64,000 bases of DNA from UMGS124 sp963619535 (GTDB lineage: Bacteria; Actinomycetota; Coriobacteriia; Coriobacteriales; UMGS124). The stretch covers positions 1 through 64,000 of the forward strand of contig CAVEWV010000002.1 in assembly GCA_963619535.1 (NCBI GenBank). Direction: 5' to 3'. The stretch's first letter is position 1, and each line of letters begins with the position of its first letter. The position numbers and the translations under genes are program-made. This document shows, piece by piece, positions 42,853-51,518 of this stretch. A model generated the notes under the pieces. It saw only the letters and a program-made list of their open reading frames with translations, was not told the DNA's origin and did not search any database.

Positions 42853-44514
42853 CTAGCGGCTCGCGACGAGCTCGGTGACGGTGGTGTCCTTGGCAAGGGC
42901 CTCGCCGATGAGCTGGCCGAACACGAGCGACCGGCCCGTGGAGCAGCCCGGGCAGTGCACGGGGTAGTTGAAGCCGAAGAAGTCGCCCTGGGCGTTGCCG
43001 GCGGCGAAGAGGCCGGCGATGGGCTCATCGTCGTCGGTGCAGACCTGCGAGTCGTCGTTGACGTGCACGCCGTAGACGACGGCCAGGTTGGAGGCGTGGA
43101 TCGGGATGGCGTAGAAGGGGGCCTGCTGCACGGGCGAGAGCCAATCGGCAACCACGCCGAACTGCGTGTCCTCGCCCTTCTCGGCCATGCCGTTGTAGCC
43201 CTCCACGGCGGCGGCGAAGTTCTCGGCGGGCACGCCGATGAGCTCGGCCAGCTCCTCGACGGTGTCGGCACAGAACACCTCGCCGTCGGCCACGCGCTCC
43301 TCAAGCTCGCCGGGGATACCCTCGAGCATGGACTCGTAGCCCTCCGGGAACTGCTTGGTCACGTACTCGGCGTAGTTGGAGTCGATGATGGACCAGGCGA
43401 CGTTGCCCTTGGAGTTCATGCGGGCGTCGGTGATGAAGGGCTCGAAGGGCATCTCGTTCATGAAGCGGTTGCCGTCGGAGTTCACGGCGAGCATGGAGAG
43501 GAAGAACGCCGTGCACTGGTAGCTGCGCGTCTGGATCGTGAACTGGTGGATCATCGGGGCAGAGGGGCTCTTGGACAGGCCGCCGCCGATCCACTTCACC
43601 ATGAGGTCGGCGTCGCCGGTGTTGGCGCCGGCAGGCACGTAGGCGCTCTCGTCGGCGCGGTTCTTGATGGGGGCCCAGCAGTCGATCATCTCCTGGTTGC
43701 CGGAGATGTCGCCCGTGGCCAGCACCACGCCCTTCTTGGCGTTGAACTGGATGTACTTGCCGTCGGCGTCGGAGGCGATGACGCCGGTCACGCCCTGCGC
43801 CGCGCTGCCCACGAGCTGCTCGGCGTGCGTGTTGAAGAAGTACTCGCAGCCGTTGTCGGTGGCCGACTTGATGAGGACGTCGCCCAGGTTCTGGTGCGGC
43901 TCCTTGCCGTCGGGGCGGTCGAACACGCCCCATTCGTCGTTGGAGAAGCGCACGGCGTCCTGGAACACGATGTAGCGCTCGGGCATCTGGTCCCAGCCGG
44001 CCTTGGAGGTGCCGCCCGTGGAGGGCTCCACCGTCACGCCGTTGGCCGCGCACAGCTCGGTGACGTAGTCGAGCACGCCTGCGGTTTGCGTGGCCCAGGT
44101 GTGGATGAGGTTGTAGTTGGCCGTCTGCTGGCTGGCGGCGTACATGAGGCGGGCGGCCTTGTCGGGGTCGATCTCCAGGCCGTTGTCCTTGAGCACCTTC
44201 GACCCGATGGCGCACATGTCCAGGCCGCAGAAGCGCCCGCACTCGCTGCGCTCGACGACGCACACGCTCGCACCGAAGCGGGCCGCGGCCTCGGCGGCGC
44301 CCATGCCGGCCATGCCGCCGCCCACGACGACGACGTCGTACTCGTGCGTCTCGGCGATGTCGGTGATGGGGTCGGGGGCGACCTCCCAGGTGTGCTTGCC
44401 CACGACCGCGGCCTGGGCGGCCTCGTCGGCCAGGGCGACGCCGCTTGCGGCAACGCTGAGGGCCGCGCCTGCGGCTGCGGTGCTTACAAAGGTCCTTCTC
44501 GTGATGTCTGCCAT
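42853..44514 (-). CDS. Tat-exported FAD flavoprotein, fumarate-reductase-like (2)
   Basis: A 553-residue paralogue of its downstream neighbour. Twin-arginine signal TRRTFVSTAAAGAAL and dinucleotide motif VVVVGGGMAGMGAAEAAA near residue 60. Three Cys follow at once (ECGRFCGLDMC), and the C terminus has HCPGCSTGRSLVFGQ in place of the usual NRLGGNSL region. These changes around the active site suggest an acceptor different from fumarate. No attached haem or FMN domain. Expression is probably tied to the LuxR-type membrane regulator encoded upstream. Confidence 0.87.
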   Translation of the reverse strand: MADITRRTFVSTAAAGAALSVAASGVALADEAAQAAVVGKHTWEVAPDPITDIAETHEYDVVVVGGGMAGMGAAEAAARFGASVCVVERSECGRFCGLDMCAIGSKVLKDNGLEIDPDKAARLMYAASQQTANYNLIHTWATQTAGVLDYVTELCAANGVTVEPSTGGTSKAGWDQMPERYIVFQDAVRFSNDEWGVFDRPDGKEPHQNLGDVLIKSATDNGCEYFFNTHAEQLVGSAAQGVTGVIASDADGKYIQFNAKKGVVLATGDISGNQEMIDCWAPIKNRADESAYVPAGANTGDADLMVKWIGGGLSKSPSAPMIHQFTIQTRSYQCTAFFLSMLAVNSDGNRFMNEMPFEPFITDARMNSKGNVAWSIIDSNYAEYVTKQFPEGYESMLEGIPGELEERVADGEVFCADTVEELAELIGVPAENFAAAVEGYNGMAEKGEDTQFGVVADWLSPVQQAPFYAIPIHASNLAVVYGVHVNDDSQVCTDDDEPIAGLFAAGNAQGDFFGFNYPVHCPGCSTGRSLVFGQLIGEALAKDTTVTELVASR

Positions 44515-44680
44515 GAGCTTTCCCCTTCTGCTCCTTGGCGGCCGGCTTGCCGGCGCACCAGACGATGCCCGTCCGCACTCGGTGGGTGCGGCTTGTGCTG
44601 GGCATCAGTTTGGGCAGGGAGGGCCTGGCTCAAAACGTGCGGAAAACACGACCCAGGCAGAATCACGTGAAGCTGTGGAG

Positions 44681-46243
44681 CTAGCCCGACGTATCGACAG
44701 GTTCAGGTGATTGCGCTCGAAACACCAGGTCAAGCAGGTCTTGTCGGCTGTTGACCCCTGCCTTGCCGTAGATGTGGCGCACATGGGAGTTCACGGTGGA
44801 CTCCGAGATGGAGAGGCGCTCGGCCACCCAGGGCTGGGTGCGCCCCATCGCCAGGTAGCCGAACACCTCGCGCTCGCGCTCGGTGAGCCCCCACGATTGG
44901 GCCAGCGCGTCGAGCGCGGCCTCGGCGCTTTGCTGCGCCTCCGAGGGTGCGGCGGGTGCGGCGGGGCGCGCGTCGAAGAGCTCCCACACGTCGCGGCCCG
45001 ACAGCACCAGCACCGCCGCTATCGTCATGAGGTAGCCCACGAAGATGGAGTCCGAATAGGGGAAGGGCGCGGCGAGCGCATGGGAGTCGAGCAGGATGCC
45101 CGCCACGCCGCCCAGGCCGCAGAACAGGCTCGACACGAGCATGCGCACCGAGCACGTCACCACGAAGCCGTCGGCCATGCCCGCATAGGCGGCCTGCGCC
45201 ACGATGATCCAGATGAGCACGTCGAAGGTGGTGTAGCCGCTCAGCACCACCGCGCCCGAGAGCCAGAAGGCGTCGCTTGAGGCCAGCAGCGGCATGAGCG
45301 AGAAGCCGGCGATGATGGCGAGCAGACCCAGGCGATACATGACGTGGGTGTGCCGGGGTGCCAAGAGGGCCCAGGCGAAGATGACCGCCGAGATGACGCA
45401 GCGCGTGATGGACAGGGCCAGACCCACGTCGTGGCCCCCGGTGGGCGCCAGGGCGAACGACATCTGGTGGTGCATGTAGCCCAGGCCCATCATGATGAGG
45501 GCAAGCGAGCACACCGTGGAGGTGCTCACGCCCAGCGACAGGCGCACGCGGGCGAAGGGGCCGCGCTTGGCCGGCTCGGGGCGGACGGGCTGCTCGGGAT
45601 GGCCGGCTCGGGGCTCGGCCGCACCGGTCGCGCCCGCCTGCCGGGAGACGTCGTGGCCCGCGGCCGGCTTGTAGGCGCGCATCTCTTGCGGCAGCAGCGC
45701 GAAGAGCCCGGCCGAGATGAGGGGCAGGGTGGCCGGGATCACGGCGGAGGCCACCGACTCCATCACCATGAACGAGATGTCGGGGATGAAGACGCAGGCG
45801 AAACCGCCCGCCACGTAGAGCGTGGCCGAGCGCTCGCCCTCGCGGCAGTACAGGGCGCCCCACTGCAGGATGGACATCCCCATGAAGACGCTCGACAGCA
45901 CCGCCCCCGCCACAAGCACCGCCCAGCTTCCCGTGAGGGCGGCCGCGATGAAGAGGGCCGACCCCGCGCTTCCGCACACGCCGCACGCAAGCGCCGCCGG
46001 ACGCGCGGCAAAGTGGCGCGATACAGGCCCACGCAGGGCCAGGACTGCCGCACTGACGGCCACGATGAGCAGGAAGGTGAGCCACACGGCCACCTCGGCC
46101 ATATAGGGCTGCGGCGCGAACGGCTTGAAGAAGCCGCTCTTGTACATCGTGTCGACCCAGGCCCACAGGCAGGCCGAGCCCACAAGCCCGCGCAGGTCGA
46201 TCCCTTTGAGACGCGCCATGGCGCTGCGTTTGTCTTCGCTCAT
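44681..46243 (-). CDS. LuxR-type regulator with polytopic membrane N terminus
   Basis: A 520-residue protein with about 12 membrane helices in its first 425 residues and a C-terminal LuxR/GerE helix-turn-helix (LTEREREVFGYLAMGRT, then ISESTVNSHVRHIYGKAG). This architecture is multiplied in Coriobacteriia, often beside exported flavoprotein genes, as here. The membrane part is MFS-like but shows no transport motif, so it may sense the acceptor or its product. Start MSEDKRSAM at 46243 is preferred to a longer frame. It lies 166 bases upstream of the flavoprotein genes on the same strand. Confidence 0.9.
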   Translation of the reverse strand: MSEDKRSAMARLKGIDLRGLVGSACLWAWVDTMYKSGFFKPFAPQPYMAEVAVWLTFLLIVAVSAAVLALRGPVSRHFAARPAALACGVCGSAGSALFIAAALTGSWAVLVAGAVLSSVFMGMSILQWGALYCREGERSATLYVAGGFACVFIPDISFMVMESVASAVIPATLPLISAGLFALLPQEMRAYKPAAGHDVSRQAGATGAAEPRAGHPEQPVRPEPAKRGPFARVRLSLGVSTSTVCSLALIMMGLGYMHHQMSFALAPTGGHDVGLALSITRCVISAVIFAWALLAPRHTHVMYRLGLLAIIAGFSLMPLLASSDAFWLSGAVVLSGYTTFDVLIWIIVAQAAYAGMADGFVVTCSVRMLVSSLFCGLGGVAGILLDSHALAAPFPYSDSIFVGYLMTIAAVLVLSGRDVWELFDARPAAPAAPSEAQQSAEAALDALAQSWGLTEREREVFGYLAMGRTQPWVAERLSISESTVNSHVRHIYGKAGVNSRQDLLDLVFRAQSPEPVDTSG

Positions 46244-46399
46244 CGATCGGGCCCCTTCCCCTTTTCGGCACCTGGGGATTATAGGCGAGGTCGCGGCTTG
46301 ATTGAGACAGCATGGCGCCGCAACGCGCGAGGCCCCCGCCGCCTGCAAGCGACGAGGGCCTCGAAAGAAGATGGCGCAAGCGTGCCCGAACGCGACTGC

Positions 46400-47434
46400 T
46401 TACCCCTGGGGCAGCAGCTTCTGGGCGATCATCACGGCGTTGAGGGCGGCGCCGCGCAGCAGCTGGTCGGCCACAACCCACAGGGCCAGGCCGCGGTCGC
46501 CCTCCACGGTGGGGTCGCGGCGCACGCGGCCCACGAAGGTGTCGAAGCTGCCGGCATGCAGGGCGGGCATGGGGTAGACGTTGTTGGCCGGGTCGTCCTC
46601 AAGCACCACGTGCTCGCCGGCGGCGATGGCGGCCTTGGCGTCCTCCACGCTCACCGCGCGGTCGAACTCCAGGTTGATGGACTCGGAGTGGCAGCGCAGC
46701 ACCGGCACGCGCACGCAGGTGGGGGCCACCTTCACCGTGTCGTCGCCCATGATCTTCTTCGTCTCGACGACCATCTTCCACTCTTCCTTGGTGTAGTCGT
46801 CGTCCATGAAGACATCGATGTGGGGGATGCAGTTGAAGGCGATCTGGTGCGCGAAGGCCTTGGGCTCGAACGGCTCGCCGGCCAGGTAGGCGCCCGTCTG
46901 CTCCTGCAGCTCGGCCATGCCCTTGGCGCCGGCGCCCGAGCTGGACTGGTAGCTCGACACCACGATGCGGTCGATGTGGCCGAGCTTGCGCAGCGGCTCC
47001 AGCGCCACGACCATCTGGATGGTGGTGCAGTTGGGGTTGGCGATGACGCCGGAGTGCCAGGCGATGTCGTGGGCGTTGACCTCGGGCACCACGAGCGGCA
47101 CGTCGGGCTCCATGCGGAAGGCGCTGGAGTTGTCGATCATGACGGCGCCGGCGTCGACCACGGCCTGGCGCATGGCGCGCGAGACCGACGCGCCGGCGCT
47201 GAACAGGGCGATGTCAACGCCCTGGAAGCTCTCGGGGGTCATCTCCTGCACCACGATCTCGCCGCCGCGGAAGGGCAGCTTCTGGCCGGCCGACTTGGCG
47301 GAGGCCAGGGCGCGTACCTCGTCGCAGGGGAAGTCGAGCTCCTCCAGGCACTTGAGCATCTCGCGGCCCACCGCGCCGGTGGCACCGGCCACGGCCACGA
47401 CGGGGCGAGCGGGCATCGGCTTGCTCCAGGCCAT
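46400..47434 (-). CDS. asd: Aspartate-semialdehyde dehydrogenase
   Basis: A 344-residue NADPH-dependent enzyme reducing aspartyl phosphate to the semialdehyde for lysine, threonine and methionine synthesis. NADP motif VAVAGATGAVGREML near residue 13; catalytic Cys in NPNCTT near 132; substrate-binding SSYQSSSGAGAKG follows; the catalytic His lies in VPVLRCHSESI near 250. It starts one base after the lysC stop, forming lysC-asd. Confidence 0.96.
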   Translation of the reverse strand: MAWSKPMPARPVVAVAGATGAVGREMLKCLEELDFPCDEVRALASAKSAGQKLPFRGGEIVVQEMTPESFQGVDIALFSAGASVSRAMRQAVVDAGAVMIDNSSAFRMEPDVPLVVPEVNAHDIAWHSGVIANPNCTTIQMVVALEPLRKLGHIDRIVVSSYQSSSGAGAKGMAELQEQTGAYLAGEPFEPKAFAHQIAFNCIPHIDVFMDDDYTKEEWKMVVETKKIMGDDTVKVAPTCVRVPVLRCHSESINLEFDRAVSVEDAKAAIAAGEHVVLEDDPANNVYPMPALHAGSFDTFVGRVRRDPTVEGDRGLALWVVADQLLRGAALNAVMIAQKLLPQG

Positions 47435-47435
47435 G

Positions 47436-48707
47436 TTAACGCACCACCTTGACGGTGCCGGCGGGGGCGTCCTCGTCCATGCCGAAGGCGGTGTGGAGCA
47501 CCTGGACGGCCTTGGTGCACTGCTCGGCGTCGATGACGGTGGAGATGCAGATGGGCGAGGTGGAGATCATCGAGATGTTGATGTCGTTCTCGGCCAGGGT
47601 CTTGAACATCTTGGCGGCAACGCCGGGGTAGCTCTTCATGCCGGCGCCCACGAGCGACACCTTGGCGATGTGGGCGTTGATCTCCACGCCCTCGGCGCCC
47701 ACCTCCTCGCTCAGCTGGGCCAGGGCGTCGGAGATGTGCTCCAGGCCGTTGATGGGCGTGGTGAACGAGATGTCGGTCAGGCCCTCGTGGCTGATGTCCT
47801 GGATGATGATGTCGACGTTGACGCCCAGCTCGCCCAGGCGGCCGAAGATGATGGCGGCGATGCCGGCGCGGTCGGGGACGTGGCGCAGGGTGACCTTGGC
47901 CTCGGACAGGTCGTGGGCGATGCCGCTCAGGACGGCGCTCTCGCTATACTCGGTGCATTCCATACGGTCGGGTGCCTCCTCGATGACGGTGCCCTTGGAA
48001 TCCTCAAGGAACGTGGAACGGGCGCGGATGACCACGCCGTACTTGCTTGCGAACTCGACGGCGCGCAGCTGCAGCACGCCGGCGCCGTTGGCCGACAGCT
48101 CAAGCATCTCGTCGTAGCTGAGGCGCTCGACGCGGTGGGCCTTGGGGCAGATGCGCGGGTCGGCCGTGTACACGCCGTCGACGTCGGAGTAGATCTCGCA
48201 GAAGTCAGCCTCGATGGCGGCGGCCAGGGCGACGGCCGTGGTGTCAGAGCCGCCGCGGCCCAGCGTGGTAATCTCGCCGGCGGCGTTGACGCCCTGGAAG
48301 CCCGCGACGATGACGATGTTGCCCTCGTCCAGGTCACGCTTGACGCGGTCCATGCCCACGATGCGGTCGATCTTTGCGCTGGTGTGCGTGGGGTCCGTCA
48401 CGATGCCCACCTGAGCGCCGGTGTGGCTCACGGCGGGCACGCCCAGCGCCTGGACGGCCATGGCGAGCACGGCCACGGAGACCTGCTCGCCGGTGGCAAG
48501 CAGCATGTCCATCTCGCGGGCGGGAGGGTTGGGGTTGACGGAGTGGGCAAGGTCGAGCAGGTGGTCGGTGTTGTCTCCCATGGCGGAGACGACCGCGACG
48601 ACCTGATCGCCCGACTGGTGGCGGCTGACCAGCTTCCGCGCGACGTTCTTCACACGCTCGGGAGTGGCCACAGAGCTGCCGCCGAACTTGGCGACGACGA
48701 GTGCCAT
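47436..48707 (-). CDS. lysC: Aspartate kinase
   Basis: A 423-residue kinase phosphorylating aspartate. Start MALVVAKFGGSS follows AAAGGTTCAGCCC; a longer open frame lacks support. The kinase domain (to about 245) has KFGGSSVA, the GFQGVNAAGEITTLGRGGSD active region and YSDVDGVYTADPR. Two ACT domains follow (about 262-420), which in this class bind lysine and threonine for feedback control. The size fits the actinobacterial alpha-chain type. Confidence 0.96.
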   Translation of the reverse strand: MALVVAKFGGSSVATPERVKNVARKLVSRHQSGDQVVAVVSAMGDNTDHLLDLAHSVNPNPPAREMDMLLATGEQVSVAVLAMAVQALGVPAVSHTGAQVGIVTDPTHTSAKIDRIVGMDRVKRDLDEGNIVIVAGFQGVNAAGEITTLGRGGSDTTAVALAAAIEADFCEIYSDVDGVYTADPRICPKAHRVERLSYDEMLELSANGAGVLQLRAVEFASKYGVVIRARSTFLEDSKGTVIEEAPDRMECTEYSESAVLSGIAHDLSEAKVTLRHVPDRAGIAAIIFGRLGELGVNVDIIIQDISHEGLTDISFTTPINGLEHISDALAQLSEEVGAEGVEINAHIAKVSLVGAGMKSYPGVAAKMFKTLAENDINISMISTSPICISTVIDAEQCTKAVQVLHTAFGMDEDAPAGTVKVVR

Positions 48708-49141
48708 GGGCTGAACCTTTCGACTATACGGGTCGGGATCGCGACGATGCGAACAAGCACGTGGAAGTATACGTTTGCCTGGGCCGCGAAGTGCGCACAG
48801 TATAGGGCATGAGCGGGTTTTCGGTACCATATTGACAATGGATGGAAACGCGCCCGACTCATACACACAGGACGTACGCAGCCAATGGCGGGGCCGCGCG
48901 GCACAAGCGGCGCCCCGGGGCGGCACGCGGCCCCGGACACGCATGCCCGGCCGACGTGCCCGGCTGATTTTTTCTCGCAGGCCACAGCGCCGGCGGGGCG
49001 GCCCTCCCCTGCCCCGCGCGCGCCTGCTACACTGCACCCGGCAGGCCGCCTCAACCCGGATGAGCAGGCCTGCAGGCGCTACCGCGCACATCGAAGACGG
49101 ACGGCCGCGCACCGGGGCGCGGCAGAATCCAGGAGAGGGAC
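48708..49141. other. Divergent intergenic region, lysC / RNA methyltransferase
   Basis: These 434 bases hold no supported gene. The minus strand has TATACT (48799-48804 on the plus strand) as a possible -10 for lysC, about 95 bases before its start, without a good -35. A T-run near 48968 follows GC-rich repeats (CCCGGC twice) but lacks a clean stem. AGGAGAGGGAC precedes the methyltransferase start. Confidence 0.5.
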
Positions 49142-50533
49142 ATGACGCGAGACTTTGACGAAGATTACGACTACGATTGGCAGCCTCCCCGCGACGAGGA
49201 CGGCCGCGGCTTCGACGACGCCTACCCCTTCGAGGGCGACGAGGGCGCCGACCGCTGGGCCGACGAGGAGGACGAGCCCGCCCAGGAGGGCGACCAGGCC
49301 GACAAGTACGACCACCACGAGCTGCTCGAGCAGCGCGAGGAGGTGCACTGCCCCGTGGCCAAGCGCTGCGGCGGCTGCGAGTGGCTCGCCATGCCCTACG
49401 ACATGCAGCTCGAGCGCAAGCAGGACTACATCGAGGAGCTCTTCGCCGACTACCCCGTCGAGGTCGAGCCCCTCATGTGCATGGTGGACCCGCGCGGCTA
49501 CCGCAACAAGGTGCAGCTCCCCTTCGCCCCGGGCAAGGGCAAGGACGGCCAGAGCGTCGTGCGCTGGGGCATCTTCGAGAAGGGCAGCCACTGGATCGTG
49601 CCCTGCAAGCAGTGCATGGTCGAGGACCCGGCGGCCCGCCCCATCATCGCCACGGTGGCCCGCCTCATGCCTGAGTTCGGCGTGACGCCCTACAGCGAGA
49701 AGACCTTCGAGGGCACCGTCCGCTACGCCCTCGTGCGCATCGCCCACGCCACCGGCGAGATCATGCTCACCCTCGTGTGCAACGCCGAGGAGCTGCCCCA
49801 GGACTTCATCGACGCCATCCTCGACGAGCACCCCGAGGTCACGACCGTGGTGCTCAACACCAACACCGAGCGCACGAGCGTCATCCTGGGCAAGCAGGAG
49901 CGCGTGCTGTACGGCCCGGGCTACATCGAGGACATCCTGTGCGGCTGCCGCTTCCGCATCTCCTCCAGCTCGTTCTACCAGACCAACCCCATCGCCGCCG
50001 AGGCGCTCTACGAGGTGGCCATCGAGATGGCCCACCTCACCTCCTCGGACCGCATCGGCGACGCCTACTGCGGCACGGGCACCATCGGCATCGTGGCCGC
50101 CAAGGCCAGCGGCGCCGAGCTCATCGGCATCGAGCGCAACGGCGACGCCGTGCGCGACGCCGAGGTGAACGCCCAGCTCAACGGCATCGAGGACGCCACC
50201 TTCGTCACCGCCGACGCCGGCAGCGAGTTCGCCCGCATGGCGCGTCGCGGCGAGCAGCTCGACGTGGTGTTCATGGACCCGCCCCGCGCCGGCTCCAGCC
50301 AGGCCTTCCTGGCCAACCTCAGCCGCCTGGGGCCCAGCCGCGTGGTCTACATCAGCTGCGAGCCCAAGACCCAGGTGCGCGACATCAAGGCCCTCGTGCG
50401 CAACGGCTACCGCATCAAGCGCATCTGCCCGGTGGATATGTTCCCCCACACCGACCATGTGGAGAATGTCGTGCTGCTCGAGCGCGGCCCTCGTCACGAG
50501 TTTGGCGCGCATCGTAAGAAGAAGCGGGCGTAA
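49142..50533 (+). CDS. RlmD/TrmA-family 23S rRNA uracil-C5 methyltransferase
   Basis: A 463-residue SAM-dependent m5U methyltransferase. Four Cys that bind a [4Fe-4S] cluster are seen in CPVAKRCGGCEW (about residue 70) and PCKQCMV (about 158). The SAM motif is DAYCGTGTIGIVA near 305, the catalytic region DPPRAGSS, and the nucleophile Cys lies in VVYISCEPKTQ near 400. The first 60 residues are an acidic, low-complexity extension (DEDYDYDWQPPRDED...) where many relatives carry a TRAM domain. RlmD-like modification of 23S U1939 or U747 is most likely; the exact uridine is not decidable. Monocistronic. Confidence 0.9.
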   Translation: MTRDFDEDYDYDWQPPRDEDGRGFDDAYPFEGDEGADRWADEEDEPAQEGDQADKYDHHELLEQREEVHCPVAKRCGGCEWLAMPYDMQLERKQDYIEELFADYPVEVEPLMCMVDPRGYRNKVQLPFAPGKGKDGQSVVRWGIFEKGSHWIVPCKQCMVEDPAARPIIATVARLMPEFGVTPYSEKTFEGTVRYALVRIAHATGEIMLTLVCNAEELPQDFIDAILDEHPEVTTVVLNTNTERTSVILGKQERVLYGPGYIEDILCGCRFRISSSSFYQTNPIAAEALYEVAIEMAHLTSSDRIGDAYCGTGTIGIVAAKASGAELIGIERNGDAVRDAEVNAQLNGIEDATFVTADAGSEFARMARRGEQLDVVFMDPPRAGSSQAFLANLSRLGPSRVVYISCEPKTQVRDIKALVRNGYRIKRICPVDMFPHTDHVENVVLLERGPRHEFGAHRKKKRA

Positions 50534-50555
50534 GAAGGGGAGGCGATCAGGGCAC

Positions 50556-50637
50556 GCCAACTGCGGCGTTGGAAGAGGGCTCACGTACCGAAGTACGCTT
50601 CGCCCTCTTCCGCCTTGCATTTGACGCACCCTGACGC
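50556..50637 (+). repeat. Nested hairpin repeat copy R5
   Basis: GGAAGAGGGC (50571-50580) pairs with GCCCTCTTCC (50602-50611). The loop TCACGTACCGAAGTACGCTT and linkers GCGTT and GCCTTGC match R2; the outer arms (CCAACTGCG and GCATTTGACG) pair imperfectly. The stem shares no sequence with R1-R4. It lies 23 bases after the methyltransferase stop. Confidence 0.82.
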
Positions 50638-50672
50638 CTCTAAGGTCAAGGTCAAGACCTGTCTTCGGCATG

Positions 50673-50713
50673 AAAAGAGGCGCCTCGGACTTGCGGGTCT
50701 GGGGCGCCTCTTT
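50673..50713. terminator. Bidirectional terminator between convergent genes
   Basis: AAAAGAGGCGCC and GGCGCCTCTTT form a stem with A and T flanks; it serves the rRNA methyltransferase and purN, which converge here. A second stable stem, GGCTCGCC/GGCGAGC within GTCTCA...TGAGAC, lies at 50733-50762 on the purN side. Confidence 0.88.
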
Positions 50714-50792
50714 GTTGGGGGCTGGCTTTGGGGTCTCAGGCTCGCCTACGGCGAGCTGAGACGGGCGGTACTGGGTAGCTCGCGCGGGCCCG

Positions 50793-51407
50793 CTACTCGG
50801 TGATCGTCACTTTACCGTCGGGCTGGACGTGGACGCGGGATTGGGCGAGGAGCTGGATGGTGGCGGGGTACAGCTCGTGCTCCACCTCGTGGATGGCCGC
50901 CTCGAGCTCGTCTTGGGTCCAGCCCTCCTGCACGGGCACGGCCTGCTGGGCGATGATGGGGCCGCAGTCGTAGTCGGCGTTGGCGAAGTGCACCGTGACG
51001 CCCGTCACCTTCACGCCGCGCTCGTAAGCCTCCTGGATGGCGTGCGCCCCCTTGAAGGCAGGCAGAAGCGCCGGGTGCAGGTTCACGATGCGGTTGGGGA
51101 AGGCCGCAAGCAGGGGCTCGCGCACCATGCGCATGTACCCCGCCATGATGACGTAGTCCACGCCGCGCTCGAGCAGCGTCGAGGCGATGACCTCGTCGGC
51201 GGCGATGGGGTCGGCGCGGTAGATGTCGGGCGTGAGCGACATCGTGGGGATGCCGGCGGCCGCGGCGCGCTTGAGGCCATAGGCGCTCTCGCGGCTCGAG
51301 ATGACGATCTCGACGCTCGCGTCGAGCGTGCCGTCGGCGATGCGGTCGATGATGGCCTGCAGGTTCGTGCCCGAGCCCGAGATGAGAACGCCCAGCTTGA
51401 TGGTCAT
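50793..51407 (-). CDS. purN: Phosphoribosylglycinamide formyltransferase
   Basis: A 204-residue GAR transformylase using 10-formyl-tetrahydrofolate (third purine step). Start MTIKLGVL follows TTGGAGGAGTCTC. GSGTNLQAIID near residue 11 binds phosphate; the catalytic set is in IVNLHPALLPAFKGAHA (Asn/His) and DYDCGPIIAQ (Asp). Last of purF-purM-purN. Confidence 0.96.
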   Translation of the reverse strand: MTIKLGVLISGSGTNLQAIIDRIADGTLDASVEIVISSRESAYGLKRAAAAGIPTMSLTPDIYRADPIAADEVIASTLLERGVDYVIMAGYMRMVREPLLAAFPNRIVNLHPALLPAFKGAHAIQEAYERGVKVTGVTVHFANADYDCGPIIAQQAVPVQEGWTQDELEAAIHEVEHELYPATIQLLAQSRVHVQPDGKVTITE

Positions 51408-51428
51408 GAGACTCCTCCAAACGAGAAA

Positions 51429-51501
51429 CCGCCGCAGCGCGGGGCGCAAAGGCTGCGTGCACAGGGCGTGCACGTGCCCGGGCGCGGCGCGCATGCGGCG
51501 G
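51429..51501 (-). other. Long hairpin between purM and purN
   Basis: CCGCCGCA pairs with TGCGGCGG over a 57-base, GC-rich interior that can fold further (GTGCACGCC/GGGCGTGCAC). On the minus strand it begins 17 bases after the purM stop and is followed by TTTCTCG, so it could act as a partial terminator reducing purN expression. Confidence 0.5.
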
Positions 51502-51518
51502 CTTCCAAGGTTTCCAGA

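Noticed and set aside
39712..44670. Long plus-strand open frame across the permease and flavoprotein genes
   Set aside because: Same shadow effect; the minus-strand genes have signals, motifs and ribosome sites, the plus frame has none.
46329..46362. Terminator after asd
   Set aside because: A 7-bp GAGGCCC/GGGCCTC stem is present but there is no T-run on either strand, so I do not call it.
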